Shown piece after piece: positions 29,301-37,499 of a DNA stretch of 64,000 nucleotides (positions are counted from its first letter, which is position 1; each line of letters starts with the position of its first letter). The stretch spans positions 496,001 through 560,000 of the forward strand of contig NC_050722.1 of the NCBI RefSeq assembly GCF_013402915.1, in the 5' to 3' direction. A program made the translations under genes and the position numbers. This DNA comes from Zygotorulaspora mrakii (lineage: Eukaryota > Ascomycota > Saccharomycetes > Saccharomycetales > Saccharomycetaceae). The notes beneath the pieces are model-generated. The model was not told where the DNA came from and did not search any database. It saw nothing but the letters and a program-made list of their open reading frames with translations.

Positions 29301-30899
29301 TTGCATGCCATGGCTCAAAAGGACTTCGCGAGCATACAAACTGCAGTGGACTCTCTCATTAGCTTGTCGGATGCTTATAATCAACCATCTTTATCCAGGC
29401 TGATTGACTCGTTATCAAAAAACAAATTCCGATCGAAGAGGGATTTCATGAGTCAAGTTGTGAGTTTCATTTCAAGAAATTATTTCCCTACCCACTCGGC
29501 ACAGACGCTTGTGTTTCTTTTGGGACTGCTCTTGAATAAATTAGGCTGGATTAAAGAAGAAACGATGGCGATACTTAAGTATATTCTTCCTTTAGTTGAT
29601 TTGAAAAGTCCAGAATTCACAGGTGTCGGAGCGGATATAATTTCTCCTCTATTAAGATTGCTTTTGACAGATTATGAAGCGAAGGCGCTTGAAGTTCTCG
29701 ATTTTGTACCGACAGTATCTGGTAGTAAGCTGGACAAGGATATTTTGAGGATATGCATGGGTAATAAGGATGTGAAAAATAGTACTGGTAATAGTACAAC
29801 ACTTTTTGGAATACCAGACGAAAGCGGATGGTCTATACCTATGTCGGCCATGATAGCTGCCACTACACGGCATAATGTACATGCCGTCTTCATGACATGT
29901 GTGGTGAACACGGCGGGAGACGAATATACCGAAGACCCGCCAGTAATGGAAGATATTGTCGAATTTCACGCCGATACTGACTATGGACTTGAAAGAACAG
30001 AAACAAACGACTCGCTTTCACTAGCAGAGGAAAAAGATGCCTCCTTGAGTCATATGTGGGCAGAACTAGATAATCTGGATAGTTTTTTCACGAAGAGCAC
30101 GGCAGGAGCGTCAAATGTTCCTGCTGCAGGATTGGGTATTCTTCGTGATCGCACAAACTCCGTGGAGACGACACGAACTGAACAAACGTTTACGCTGGAT
30201 TCGGCCCCCCAACTATACGATAAGAAAGTGTCGGAACTATTAAATGGGACTCTGACAAAATTTCCATCTAATGTGTCTTTCAAAACATATTTGGCCGACT
30301 CATTTGCAGTTGATCCCAGTAATGATGACCTAAGTAAAGAAGTTGGTCCGAAAGTTGCCTATCATAGTCCGCTATTGTATAACAAAGAAACCACTCCTCG
30401 CTCGAGAAACTCAAATATTTTGAAATCTCCGGGGAGTGCAGTTTTAGGTGCTGTCTCATCAAATCGTCTTAAATCTACAGAATCACCGCAGGACAGCCTA
30501 TTTAGATTCGAAGGATTCCTCAGAAGTTCACAAAGAGGTGGTAGTAGAAGGAAATGGCAATACCAGCAACAGCATCAGCAATTGTTGTCTCAGACAATTC
30601 ATGAACAGACTGCTCCTGCACAATACGATGTTGAAAGTTCGTCTTCTCCGGTACGTGCTTCTTCTGCGTCTCCGGTGCTGGCATTAGGAACGCAAAACAA
30701 CTTCATCCTCAACAACGAGGCGAATAAGCCGTTCAAATCGGTGGCTAAACAAGCTTCGGTTAAACAAGCGGGCAACAAACAAAATAACAAGCAGATTAAC
30801 GGCAAACAAGGTCGATATCAAAAGCATTATCATTTGCCACATTTTTCAGGCAATAAGACACAAACATGGACAACTAATGTCCACAATGAAAATGAATGA
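23367..30899 (+). CDS. TAO3: Furry/Mor2-family scaffold of the RAM network
   Basis: 2510 residues (2376 in S. cerevisiae). Tao3 (Pag1) is a large cortical scaffold that supports Cbk1-Mob2 kinase activation with Kic1, Hym1 and Sog2. It acts in polarised growth and daughter-specific Ace2 transcription. The N-terminal about 115 residues are low in structure; the Furry N-terminal helical region begins around 130 (EEYVNSLRQRLATDWKSPSE) and helical, HEAT-like repeats continue for about 2000 residues. A Ser-rich insertion lies at about 250-290. The last about 300 residues are polar, with a Gln-rich patch and an unusual Lys/Gln/Asn tail of short VKQAGNKQ-like repeats near 2465. One uninterrupted frame with no sign of decay. 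Divergent from MET18 as in S. cerevisiae. Confidence 0.96.
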   Translation: MDSKPESSSPGVGTTSFKFPSSLQTDGAAILLEAQPDIQTVDPQHILQQVGFKPNLKKQVDEIAPIIDIPPPLENNEDITRLSLIRSPEHALDHHLSEDDIIPKVSASPNHVAVVVNSEGANHSVTEEYVNSLRQRLATDWKSPSEYALHILFTKFVRHAESKLNACLQYPIVSEPPIVDILGDGVDVMFDKIIESLGHIARKKPKPVIDAMMFWRKTKSEIASLAAESVDKLINGYENEQAKGIPAKSQPLSYNNISRTHSKTLSNGSKISHKRNSSSKSSVGSKNVLESSRIRDLELQIESAKQAAFQADRKSLISIFLLCRVLIEIVKQAPDDSDIDLSDKLEEIVFTQLKTTDPMSISSSIIKSSNWNSFAELLGWMSEKKFLSVSDRFISDLEKLPRLIPTSLEPGVHLLILGMRYLRLKNYPLDKFEESADFMKSISKFFLHAENPSVKLAYAEVISQLLLPLAGSLTAEVNHPTWVEAMTTLLDAAINLQSESKYWASGFRLTVSVLCTSPADLFSQHWIPLVEKSSKKIRNKDLSARVLFVVGLSRLVWVYLYRCPETLNNTTRTLTKIMALYLNSKRKESWITADLELINPLSDVLVTVGYAYPSFLMENTLSPLIRRSFNGTTLDGISYEKLILAISTYRGLLMTNKKPEFPESDSRYYELGLNDVSVRHSESLSAIREEICGSFYQLFLLLDSNIGSEVWSPENRHNKQPTTPFEKIAFSFSNESNINVNRNLNIALFATLIETIPSCLCVSSQIPFKSTIEIISRNAVHADLLIAASCQNALKALASKKNPYTLITWFAKYSFDFDEKTQSSYNMSYLSSIEYRRLLVLYVELLECWLEEFQSSKLEEKKRETGLDGIQLISVEKDLDESSETKMLEWKNTVTVIEEVEGNGLFFLCSQDPATRKLGIQILRIISKFDEAMMEKTIKGTQGHSRSSSHFAADRGTRLVDLLNECDYQTLLDHKSMAALSDAERDRIAKFNLKYKKGVLIKLAESEYGVDAALWQRVFPKILSIIFESCPVTMALCRSIVCIRLVQVHEIILQIANNVDYRMKDVSPETIVGQWKLFLIVACTSLTSTGNQKLHIPTSNIQHGRKKSQQIFTVQHQKIKSATSIFKMVLPLLNAKSSIIKDAIIVGLSSMNVNIYRAYLENIEKFLTSWKIESSNNQIRLEMFHILAILAWLLREPIISDDIWTLSKLSEFIRHAKTFLEEDVVQCSFEYQPLRSHFAGLLKVFYAVIRERPNLDYLFPFQARASCFNYLKEWCGYGEYAYIAEERYASMIRKTPNQRDRTAVAAGVEFQKGRLQTIALETMVVLCSDSFTKTLDNVPDLPVIISFDTAGLLSWIEALFLSEDESIRKLGVLALTNALSNNRENAQFFRDVTVQCISHHSNPGISNLYYTTLCKSLLEMKDFILEEEELVSLGLCGIIAFQEETRSYAADLLSAVETKLRSTSYTKVFKERLGSSSRTVYIATAKEITSIFADLLSQDLSLKIFSNIVRVLILFPPDLKKYYLILLVPWVNKFSLKTVDDIDTFMVLNNLFYITIELNHKLPMEVEQLWVSLGKGNSFQNIYVSLEYIMAMSINHRNPRFVQIARDVVLYLANVPGSIGLVDALTKNLDPKSIIPIAKTAINEPKESDKYSFIANIWEQLNYKGKTVTFSRTHLSIIFLVNLSTNPSEFLRDHIPSLVHITICLLDHYMPLIRGSACKILCDIICGMHATHEKSEVTVALLKDKHRLWSYDTLVKDKNGARSPKEMDALIRNIVTIFSEQEGFHINWQRTSLKWATTCSVRHVACRSFQVFRSLLTFLDQEMLRDMLHRLSNTVSDTNHDIHGFAMQILMTLNAITAELNAADLINFPQLFWSITACLSSVHEQEFIEVLSCFTKFISKIDLDSPDTVQCLVATFPSNWEGRFDGLQQIVMTGLRSSNSVDITWKFLDKLNLLRDSRIIANSDSRLLFALITNLPRFLHAMAQKDFASIQTAVDSLISLSDAYNQPSLSRLIDSLSKNKFRSKRDFMSQVVSFISRNYFPTHSAQTLVFLLGLLLNKLGWIKEETMAILKYILPLVDLKSPEFTGVGADIISPLLRLLLTDYEAKALEVLDFVPTVSGSKLDKDILRICMGNKDVKNSTGNSTTLFGIPDESGWSIPMSAMIAATTRHNVHAVFMTCVVNTAGDEYTEDPPVMEDIVEFHADTDYGLERTETNDSLSLAEEKDASLSHMWAELDNLDSFFTKSTAGASNVPAAGLGILRDRTNSVETTRTEQTFTLDSAPQLYDKKVSELLNGTLTKFPSNVSFKTYLADSFAVDPSNDDLSKEVGPKVAYHSPLLYNKETTPRSRNSNILKSPGSAVLGAVSSNRLKSTESPQDSLFRFEGFLRSSQRGGSRRKWQYQQQHQQLLSQTIHEQTAPAQYDVESSSSPVRASSASPVLALGTQNNFILNNEANKPFKSVAKQASVKQAGNKQNNKQINGKQGRYQKHYHLPHFSGNKTQTWTTNVHNENE

Positions 30900-31024
30900 G
30901 CAACGTCAATAAGGCAGTGTGGGAAGATGATTCATCTGGTACTGCACAAGCAAGAATTACAGTAGCATAAACATTAATTATTCATAATCTATAATAGTAC
31001 ATACGTAGAACGTTAATCACTTCA

Positions 31025-33952
31025 TTATTGCTTGAAGTCACTTTGAGGAGTTGTCTGTTGGTCGTTTCCGTTTTGCTGTGACATATATGGTGGTAAGTAT
31101 CTACCAAATAATTGAATATCTAATTGATCAAACACACCAGGAATGTACGATTCAGAATCAATTGGTTCCTGTTTTAATTTTGGTGATACGCCAGCATTAT
31201 TGCCATTTATTTGATCACCAGATAGAGATATTTGATCAAGTCCTTTCAGTGAATTATCAGCCGAAGTACCTTCACTAAAGAGTTCTTTCGGATTGTTATC
31301 AAACATGAATAACCCATCCAATGGTGTATTATCTGAATTAAGGAAAATATCATTTTCATTATTCGAAAAGTTGGAAGTAGCAGCAGTGTTTATTGTATTC
31401 ACACCACTTATAGTCTTGGCTGTATTGGTAACTCCCTTAAATGGTGATTGATTTGAGCTATTGGCCTGAGGTGATACTTGATTTTGTAGTCCAGCAGCGA
31501 AATTAGCATCAATATAGGTTTCTAGGCTGTAAGGGTTGGATTGTTGAGATATGGAGGTTCCACTATCATTACGATCGGCACTTAATCGTATTTGGTCGAT
31601 AGGTTGTTGCTGTTGTTGCTGTTGTTGCTGTTGTTGCTGTTGTTGCTGTTGCTGTTGTTGTTGCTGTTGCTGTTGTTGCTGTTGTTGTTGTCGTTGTCGT
31701 TGCGGCATTGTTTGTGGTTGAGATATATTATCCGTAGAGATTCCGTGAGTTGCCGAGAGTCTGATAGTTTTATAGTTCAATCTTTCAAACAATTTATTTA
31801 GCAAATTATAAGTTCTGTTAGCAGCCATACTTGAATCTTTTAATTGTAATAATATATTTCTACCAAGTTCAGCATCTTTTAAAATTTCATTATACTCTTT
31901 AGCATTTTCCTTATCACATGGTTCAGCCTCGTGAATGTAAAATAATACACCTGCAACGGAATAAAAAATCGTATAGTTACCATACCAATATGAACCCATT
32001 AGTAAGTTTTTTTTCACCATTCCTTTAGCTAAATTAACAACTGTTCTTGCAACGCTTATAGAATTTCTCGCTCTTTGGATTGATAAAGAATCTGGATGGT
32101 TAGCCACAACTTTCCTTGATAAGTAATGAATGAATGGTCTGTACAAAATCAATTGAACATGTAAGAAGGATAGATGTAGTAATCGGTTTGCAGTTTCGTA
32201 TTTTTTGGGTACATTCTCCAGACCTGGTATCAATTCTGGGGGTAAACCATCCAACCAGTTTCTCAACTTTAATTCTAATTCTGTGACATCTTCATGTGAA
32301 ATCAGATTGTTTGTCTTCTTAATTGGATATAATTTTCTTACAATAATATCAAGTATCAAAATTAATTTCGTATGTTGATTAGCGATACCGGCACTGGACA
32401 ATATACCATTTTGATTGACTGGGAAATATCCCTCCTCCGTGATATTTTCATCTGCCAATTCAACCGGTAAAACTTGATCATAGTCACAAGGTGCAATCGA
32501 TCTTGGTAAACCTAACATCGCGTTGACATAAATATCTAATTTATGAATTGTGAAAAACAGTCTTTTCCTCATCTCAATTTCGATTGGTGAAAATCCAGAA
32601 TCTTGACTTAAACATCTATGAAGACCTTCTCTCAGAGCACTTCTCATTGCAACACCAATATACGCATAGCATGTCGATAAACGCGCAGAGCACTGCAAAA
32701 AAATGAATAACATTAATATAGTTTGAATGGAATTAAGATCTCTTGCATTGGTGATGTCAATCAATTTTCTTGCTGCAATAAAATACTTGTAACCTTCATC
32801 CTCCAGAAATTTGTCCCTCGCACTTTTCATTTCGTCGTCATTCTCCTCATCCGAGTCGGTGTTGACTGATTTTGAAAAGAGTGCACCGACCGCCATAGTG
32901 GAATAGCATAGCGGTAAAAACTCCATTTGATCGTGCGTGTAATTCTGAGGATCGCTTTCGTAGAGAACGTCCAACTGTTTGATGAACGTCGGTCTGTGAT
33001 AAAATCTCAATAACACACAACAGTGTTCCCACGCATTCTTCATAAACTCCAGCGCTATTGGTTTCGGGGGCAGAATTATCTTGATTTCCCGACCAACCGT
33101 CGATTGGATGGATCCGTCAATTGATTCCACTATATCTGAGTTTAGAAAATGCGATGAATTTATCGAATTTGCATTTGAGTTCGAGTTGCAGCCCTCAGGT
33201 GTCGTAGTCGTCGAGGACAGCGGCGTGGCGTGGCTGGCAATCAGGTTATATTCTTTGATCGTATCATCGAGGGTGGACGAATGCTCGCCCTTGTCCGAGC
33301 TGAAGTTCTGGTAGATCTGTGAGAACGTCGGAAGATCCAACGAATCGATGTCCGGCAGCTGGGGCAGGATCTCGTGAACAAGGTTTTTATATTTGTTCAG
33401 CTGCGCGGCCAACTTGCCACTGGTGTTCACACTGGCGTGGCGCTTGCCGCCGCCCGCGCCCGCGCCCCCGCAATGATGAGCAGGGAGACCCGGCAGCGGC
33501 GATGGGATGCGTTGTGCACTCGACGTCGAACCAGCCGCACCAGCAGGAGCAGCCCCAGCTGCTCCTGCTACCGCACTGCAGCTGGCACCGCTGGCACCGC
33601 TCCCCTCGCCGCCCAGCCGCGCCGCCGCCTGCGACTGGTTCCTCTTCGTGGGCTGGTTGTACGTGCACTCATACGAATACACTGTGCAATGAATGCACGG
33701 CTGCTGGCCGTCACACTTCACCTTCTTCTTCCGACACTCGTCGCACGCCCTCGTCACTCTCCTCCTCTTGACCTGCTGTCCGTGAGCGCCCACCAGCGGC
33801 TGCACCACTGGCGGTTGCGACACGTTGCACTGGCCCAAACTGTCTTTGCCGCCGCCAGGCTGCCCGCTCCCGCCTCCACCTACATCGTTGTTTCCAATGT
33901 CTTCGCGCGCCTCTGGAGCACTCGTCTGCGCACTTTCGCGTTGATCAACCAT
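31025..33952 (-). CDS. ASG1: Zn2Cys6 transcription factor Asg1
   Basis: 975 residues from the first ATG (964 in S. cerevisiae); the frame extends upstream only with non-ATG codons. It regulates stress-response and fatty-acid-utilisation genes in S. cerevisiae. The Gal4-type binuclear zinc cluster has Cys70, 73, 80, 86, 89 and 96, within RACDECRKKKVKCDGQQPC, nearly identical to Asg1. A fungal-specific transcription-factor domain follows (about 290-640, with REIKIILPPKPIALEF and NARDLNSIQTILMLFIFLQ). A run of 29 glutamines lies near residue 755-783, then a Ser/Asn-rich activation-like tail ending in GVFDQLDIQLFGRYLPP. Convergent with TAO3, divergent from FKH. Confidence 0.96.
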   Translation of the reverse strand: MVDQRESAQTSAPEAREDIGNNDVGGGGSGQPGGGKDSLGQCNVSQPPVVQPLVGAHGQQVKRRRVTRACDECRKKKVKCDGQQPCIHCTVYSYECTYNQPTKRNQSQAAARLGGEGSGASGASCSAVAGAAGAAPAGAAGSTSSAQRIPSPLPGLPAHHCGGAGAGGGKRHASVNTSGKLAAQLNKYKNLVHEILPQLPDIDSLDLPTFSQIYQNFSSDKGEHSSTLDDTIKEYNLIASHATPLSSTTTTPEGCNSNSNANSINSSHFLNSDIVESIDGSIQSTVGREIKIILPPKPIALEFMKNAWEHCCVLLRFYHRPTFIKQLDVLYESDPQNYTHDQMEFLPLCYSTMAVGALFSKSVNTDSDEENDDEMKSARDKFLEDEGYKYFIAARKLIDITNARDLNSIQTILMLFIFLQCSARLSTCYAYIGVAMRSALREGLHRCLSQDSGFSPIEIEMRKRLFFTIHKLDIYVNAMLGLPRSIAPCDYDQVLPVELADENITEEGYFPVNQNGILSSAGIANQHTKLILILDIIVRKLYPIKKTNNLISHEDVTELELKLRNWLDGLPPELIPGLENVPKKYETANRLLHLSFLHVQLILYRPFIHYLSRKVVANHPDSLSIQRARNSISVARTVVNLAKGMVKKNLLMGSYWYGNYTIFYSVAGVLFYIHEAEPCDKENAKEYNEILKDAELGRNILLQLKDSSMAANRTYNLLNKLFERLNYKTIRLSATHGISTDNISQPQTMPQRQRQQQQQQQQQQQQQQQQQQQQQQQQQQQQQPIDQIRLSADRNDSGTSISQQSNPYSLETYIDANFAAGLQNQVSPQANSSNQSPFKGVTNTAKTISGVNTINTAATSNFSNNENDIFLNSDNTPLDGLFMFDNNPKELFSEGTSADNSLKGLDQISLSGDQINGNNAGVSPKLKQEPIDSESYIPGVFDQLDIQLFGRYLPPYMSQQNGNDQQTTPQSDFKQ
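31604..31690 (-). repeat. CAG/CAA triplet tract in ASG1 (29 Gln)
   Basis: An uninterrupted glutamine run of mixed CAA and CAG codons on the minus strand, extended by interleaved Arg-Gln (CGA-CAA) codons at its N-terminal side. The S. cerevisiae protein has long Asn tracts in its C-terminal part instead, so tract type is not conserved. Confidence 0.9.
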
Positions 33953-34915
33953 TCCTTCTGGGCCTCTCTTGTAAAAACCAGAGATCCACCTATTGTCTAT
34001 TGATGCTGTGCCACCGAGAGCGAGTAAATGTATGTATATGTATGTGTGTGCAACTTCAGCGAGCACTGTGTAATAACAATTTTTTCTTTCTCTTGAGAGC
34101 CAGAGCCAACCAAAAAGTAAAAAAAACTTTCTTTACGGTCCTGCCCTTTCTGCCCTGTTCGCCCTGTGACCCTGTTTGTTGTTGTGAAAGAGCCACCGAT
34201 CGGGAAAAAAGGCAGAAAGCGGCCCAAAAAAGCAAAGGCCCGCGTTTCTTGTTGGAGCTGACGCTGCTTGCTCCGCAGAAACGGCTCTAGCAGAGTCACG
34301 CCATTTCGGGCCAAATGAGGGCCAAAGGGGAGCCAAACAGGAAGCAGAGCGAAACCCTCACGGCTGAAGGGGGAAGGTTGCACAGGCAGGGACTTAGCGT
34401 CGATCGCGCACACCCCTGAAACGTATGCGGCGGGCCGTAGGGCTGGGGGACGAGGGCGCTGTCCGGGGCATGGGTGTCGAGGTAGGGCTGCGAGAGTAGG
34501 TCTAGGGCGCGGAGCATAGGGCTTCCGTCTCTGCCCCGAGCGCGCTGTGATCACTGGACACGGCCAGCGCTCATCGGTGACAGCTGTTTCCCTGCAAGCT
34601 GTCCGTGCTGTCCGGCTTTCGGCTGTAGGCTCGATTTCTGTCTCCTCGTCTGTTGTCATGATGAAAAATTGTTTTTCTTTGCAAATGTAAACAAACAATT
34701 CAAAGGATAGAGGTGTTTAGATGAAATAGAAGGCATCAAACAGAGCTTGTTGGTGTCTGCGTTGCTTCAGGGTCGGTCAGCAGTAGTGTTTTCGCACTTT
34801 TTGAGCACAGTTCGGGCCAGGATCACAGGCTACTGTTTTTTCTCCACTAGGTTTCCCCCTTCGCAGTTAGCACGTTCTTTGTATCCAGCTGCCCCTTTCC
34901 CCTCCTCCGGTTCCG
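33953..34915. other. GC-rich divergent promoter ASG1/FKH with several STREs
   Basis: Unlike most gaps here it is GC-rich, especially 34200-34560. STRE cores (AGGGG/CCCCT) occur at 34326-34330, 34368-34372, 34892-34896 and 34899-34903. Frames open on both strands here look like by-products of GC content and show no family resemblance. Stress (Msn2/4-like) input to either gene is inferred. Confidence 0.55.
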
Positions 34916-37261
34916 ATGTCTATTATCAATAGTGCTGATGCGGCGTCGCATCGTGCACGTCAGGCGAATGGTGGCGCCAGCGCCAGTAGCAGGTCAAAGG
35001 GCGATCTGACAAACGCGATAGATCTGTCGAGATACAGCTCTCAGCAGCATCAAGGTCTCATTAATGCGGTCATATCCGTTTTGCAGACTCCCGAGCAGGC
35101 GACCATGGTGTCGAAGCAGTTTTCGAATGAGCGAAATGTGGCTTCGGAAGTGCAGGCGTACGCCAAGATCTCCGGCAAGGACTGGACCTACTACGTCAAG
35201 GACCTGGAGATTTCCATCGGCCGAAACACCGACAATCCACAGCAGATGAATGTGAACATGAGCGGCAACGACAGCAACGACAGCAACAGCATCAACGTCG
35301 ATCTCGGGCCTGCCAAGGTCGTTTCGCGGAAACACGCGATTATCAAGTTCAACATGCAGCATGGGGGGTGGGAGTTATTGGTGCTTGGAAGAAACGGTGC
35401 CAAGGTGAATTTCAAAAGGATCCCCGTTGGTTCCTCTTCGTCGCCTGTGCTTTTGTCCTCGGGCACAGTACTGGATATTGGTGGAACTCAGATGATGTTT
35501 ATTTTACCGGATCGTGAAGCGTTTGTCTCTCAATCCTGTGTCCAACATCTGATTCAAAAGCTAGTAGCAGCATACGGCACTGGCATCGGCAACAATGATC
35601 CTAATGACGTCAATGCTCTACTCTACGATATATTGCGAGAATCAGATTACGTCAAGCAGAATCGATTTCAGTTACACCAGCATCAACAACAGCCGCATCA
35701 ACAACAGCAGGTAAGAGCCTTCAAGATGTACGGCAGTAATACGCGTCCTGCAACGAGTGGCGATCCAAATGGCATCAATTACAATAATGATGCTAATTTC
35801 ACCAGTAATGGTATGAATTCCATTTACGATAGTAACAGTAATAACAGATTAATGAACCAATCATATTCAGCATCCAATCATTCAATATCCCAAGCAGGCT
35901 TCCCGCAATCGTTGGATTTTGCTTCAGATCTTTCAAGAGATGAAAACAAAAACGTCAAACCACCTCATTCCTATGCAACGATGATCACGCAAGCAATTTT
36001 ATCTACACAAGAGGGTGTGATTTCCCTGGCCGATATTTATAAGTACATCTCGACGAATTATGCTTATTATAGATTTGCGAAGACTGGTTGGCAAAATTCT
36101 ATTAGGCACAACTTATCATTAAATAAAGCATTCGAAAAGGTGCCACGAAGACCAAATGAGCCTGGGAAGGGTATGAAATGGAGAATAAGTGAAGATTATC
36201 AACGTGACTTTTTGAATAAATGGAATGCTGGTAAGATTGGTAAAGTAAGAAGAGGTTCTTCTGTTGCAAGACAATTACAATTACATTTATCGAAGTTTAA
36301 CACTTTGCCACAACAACAAGAATATATTGATAGAGAAACAAAAATTATAAAGCCCCAGCGAATGTCTCATCCACGGATGCCAAGTCTAGATGAGCTTGAC
36401 ACTTCATTATCGCGATCCACAGATACTCAAACAAGTTTTGTCAACATTCAACAACAACAACAACAACAACAACAGCAGCAACAGCAGCAACATTCTCCAC
36501 AATTGCCCTCGTTGCAATCTCATCCAGATTCTCAATCACAATCTCACTCAGGCATATCGTCTCAGGCACATTCTGAAGCGGACCATACTCAATTAGAGTC
36601 TCAGCTGCAACCGCAAACCTCTAATCTCATGCAACCACCTACATCTGTAGCATTGGTACACAAGAATGCAACAAACAATGCACTTTCATCTTTCAATAAT
36701 GCTTCCCCCGCAGTGGCACGATCGAGCATTGCGCCAATAATTACTGCGACTGCTTCCACAGGTCCTCATCTATCGCCAACCCACTCTTCAATTTTGAGAT
36801 CGCCAACCAAAGCTTTTCACATCACTGCAATGGAAGCCTATACACCAGAGAGAGGGAGTGCTCAAAATAAATCCCCGACCCAATCAAATATGAACAATCA
36901 TAATACAAATTCCAAACTCCTATCTGCTGATGATACAGAGACAATTCTCGATAATAATAATGGTAATTTAAACCTGAATGAAAAATCGAATACTGCCAAT
37001 AGAAGTTCACCTGGTGTCTGGAATCTCTTACAGTTCAGTTCAGTGAATAACACTCCAGCTGTTGATTCCACTGAAAATGGCAACACAAATCGTAGATCCG
37101 TTGAGAATAATGCAAATCCATCTCATAATAACAATATGCCCGATCTTAAAATGAAGGATGTTCAATCGTCACCATTGAAAAGACAAAAGAATCAAAGTAG
37201 TACAGGGAAAGAGTTAATGCTAGATACAGATGGAGCTAAAATTAGTATCAGTAACGATTAA
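34916..37261 (+). CDS. FKH2: Forkhead transcription factor (FKH1/FKH2 single ortholog)
   Basis: 781 residues, nearer Fkh2 (862) than Fkh1 (484). Fkh proteins drive G2/M (CLB2-cluster) transcription and position replication origins; Fkh1 also helps donor choice in mating-type switching. An FHA domain spans about residues 85-190 (DLEISIGRNTDN, VVSRKHAIIKF). The forkhead DNA-binding domain is at about 346-435, with KPPHSYATMITQAILS, WQNSIRHNLSLNKAFEKVPR and the basic wing KGMKWRIS. The C-terminal half is Gln/Ser/Asn-rich with a 14-Gln run (36449-36490) and SP/TP sites, as in the Cdk- and Ndd1-responsive tail of Fkh2. The position between ASG1 and CSM2 equals FKH1; RPL16 nearby equals both FKH1 and FKH2 surroundings. 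Confidence 0.95.
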   Translation: MSIINSADAASHRARQANGGASASSRSKGDLTNAIDLSRYSSQQHQGLINAVISVLQTPEQATMVSKQFSNERNVASEVQAYAKISGKDWTYYVKDLEISIGRNTDNPQQMNVNMSGNDSNDSNSINVDLGPAKVVSRKHAIIKFNMQHGGWELLVLGRNGAKVNFKRIPVGSSSSPVLLSSGTVLDIGGTQMMFILPDREAFVSQSCVQHLIQKLVAAYGTGIGNNDPNDVNALLYDILRESDYVKQNRFQLHQHQQQPHQQQQVRAFKMYGSNTRPATSGDPNGINYNNDANFTSNGMNSIYDSNSNNRLMNQSYSASNHSISQAGFPQSLDFASDLSRDENKNVKPPHSYATMITQAILSTQEGVISLADIYKYISTNYAYYRFAKTGWQNSIRHNLSLNKAFEKVPRRPNEPGKGMKWRISEDYQRDFLNKWNAGKIGKVRRGSSVARQLQLHLSKFNTLPQQQEYIDRETKIIKPQRMSHPRMPSLDELDTSLSRSTDTQTSFVNIQQQQQQQQQQQQQQHSPQLPSLQSHPDSQSQSHSGISSQAHSEADHTQLESQLQPQTSNLMQPPTSVALVHKNATNNALSSFNNASPAVARSSIAPIITATASTGPHLSPTHSSILRSPTKAFHITAMEAYTPERGSAQNKSPTQSNMNNHNTNSKLLSADDTETILDNNNGNLNLNEKSNTANRSSPGVWNLLQFSSVNNTPAVDSTENGNTNRRSVENNANPSHNNNMPDLKMKDVQSSPLKRQKNQSSTGKELMLDTDGAKISISND
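36449..36490 (+). repeat. CAA/CAG tract in FKH (14 Gln)
   Basis: Eight CAA codons followed by mixed CAG/CAA codons, all in frame, in the low-complexity C-terminal part of the forkhead protein. Confidence 0.9.
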
Positions 37262-37404
37262 ACGATAAACATCAATAAAAGAAACTCTTAGTTCTCAAAG
37301 ACTTGTATAGAAAAGAAACATTATTGTAAGACATTATTTCTTGCCTGACTGTGTGTCAGTAGGGCTCATCATCTGCTTGTTGATCATGTTGTTTTTTACC
37401 TACA

Positions 37405-37429
37405 ACGCGCCCGCGCTTAAAACGCGAAA
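37405..37429. promoter_or_regulatory. MCB-like and SCB sites upstream of CSM2
   Basis: ACGCGC (37405-37410) and CGCGAAA (37423-37429) lie 70-95 bases upstream of the CSM2 ATG, amid an unusually CG-rich 25-base patch. G1/S control (MBF/SBF) would suit a recombination-repair gene. Confidence 0.5.
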
Positions 37430-37499
37430 CGTAAGAATCAATGAAAGCTGAGTTACACCGCCCAATCCACATTGAAATGGAATCAGCAAGCGGAAGAAC

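Noticed and set aside
33319..34003. Plus-strand open frames across the ASG1 5' end
   Set aside because: They are antisense to the well-supported zinc-cluster region of ASG1; the real signal is on the minus strand.
34000..34698. Open frames on both strands in the ASG1-FKH gap
   Set aside because: GC-rich shadow frames with non-ATG starts or no family resemblance.
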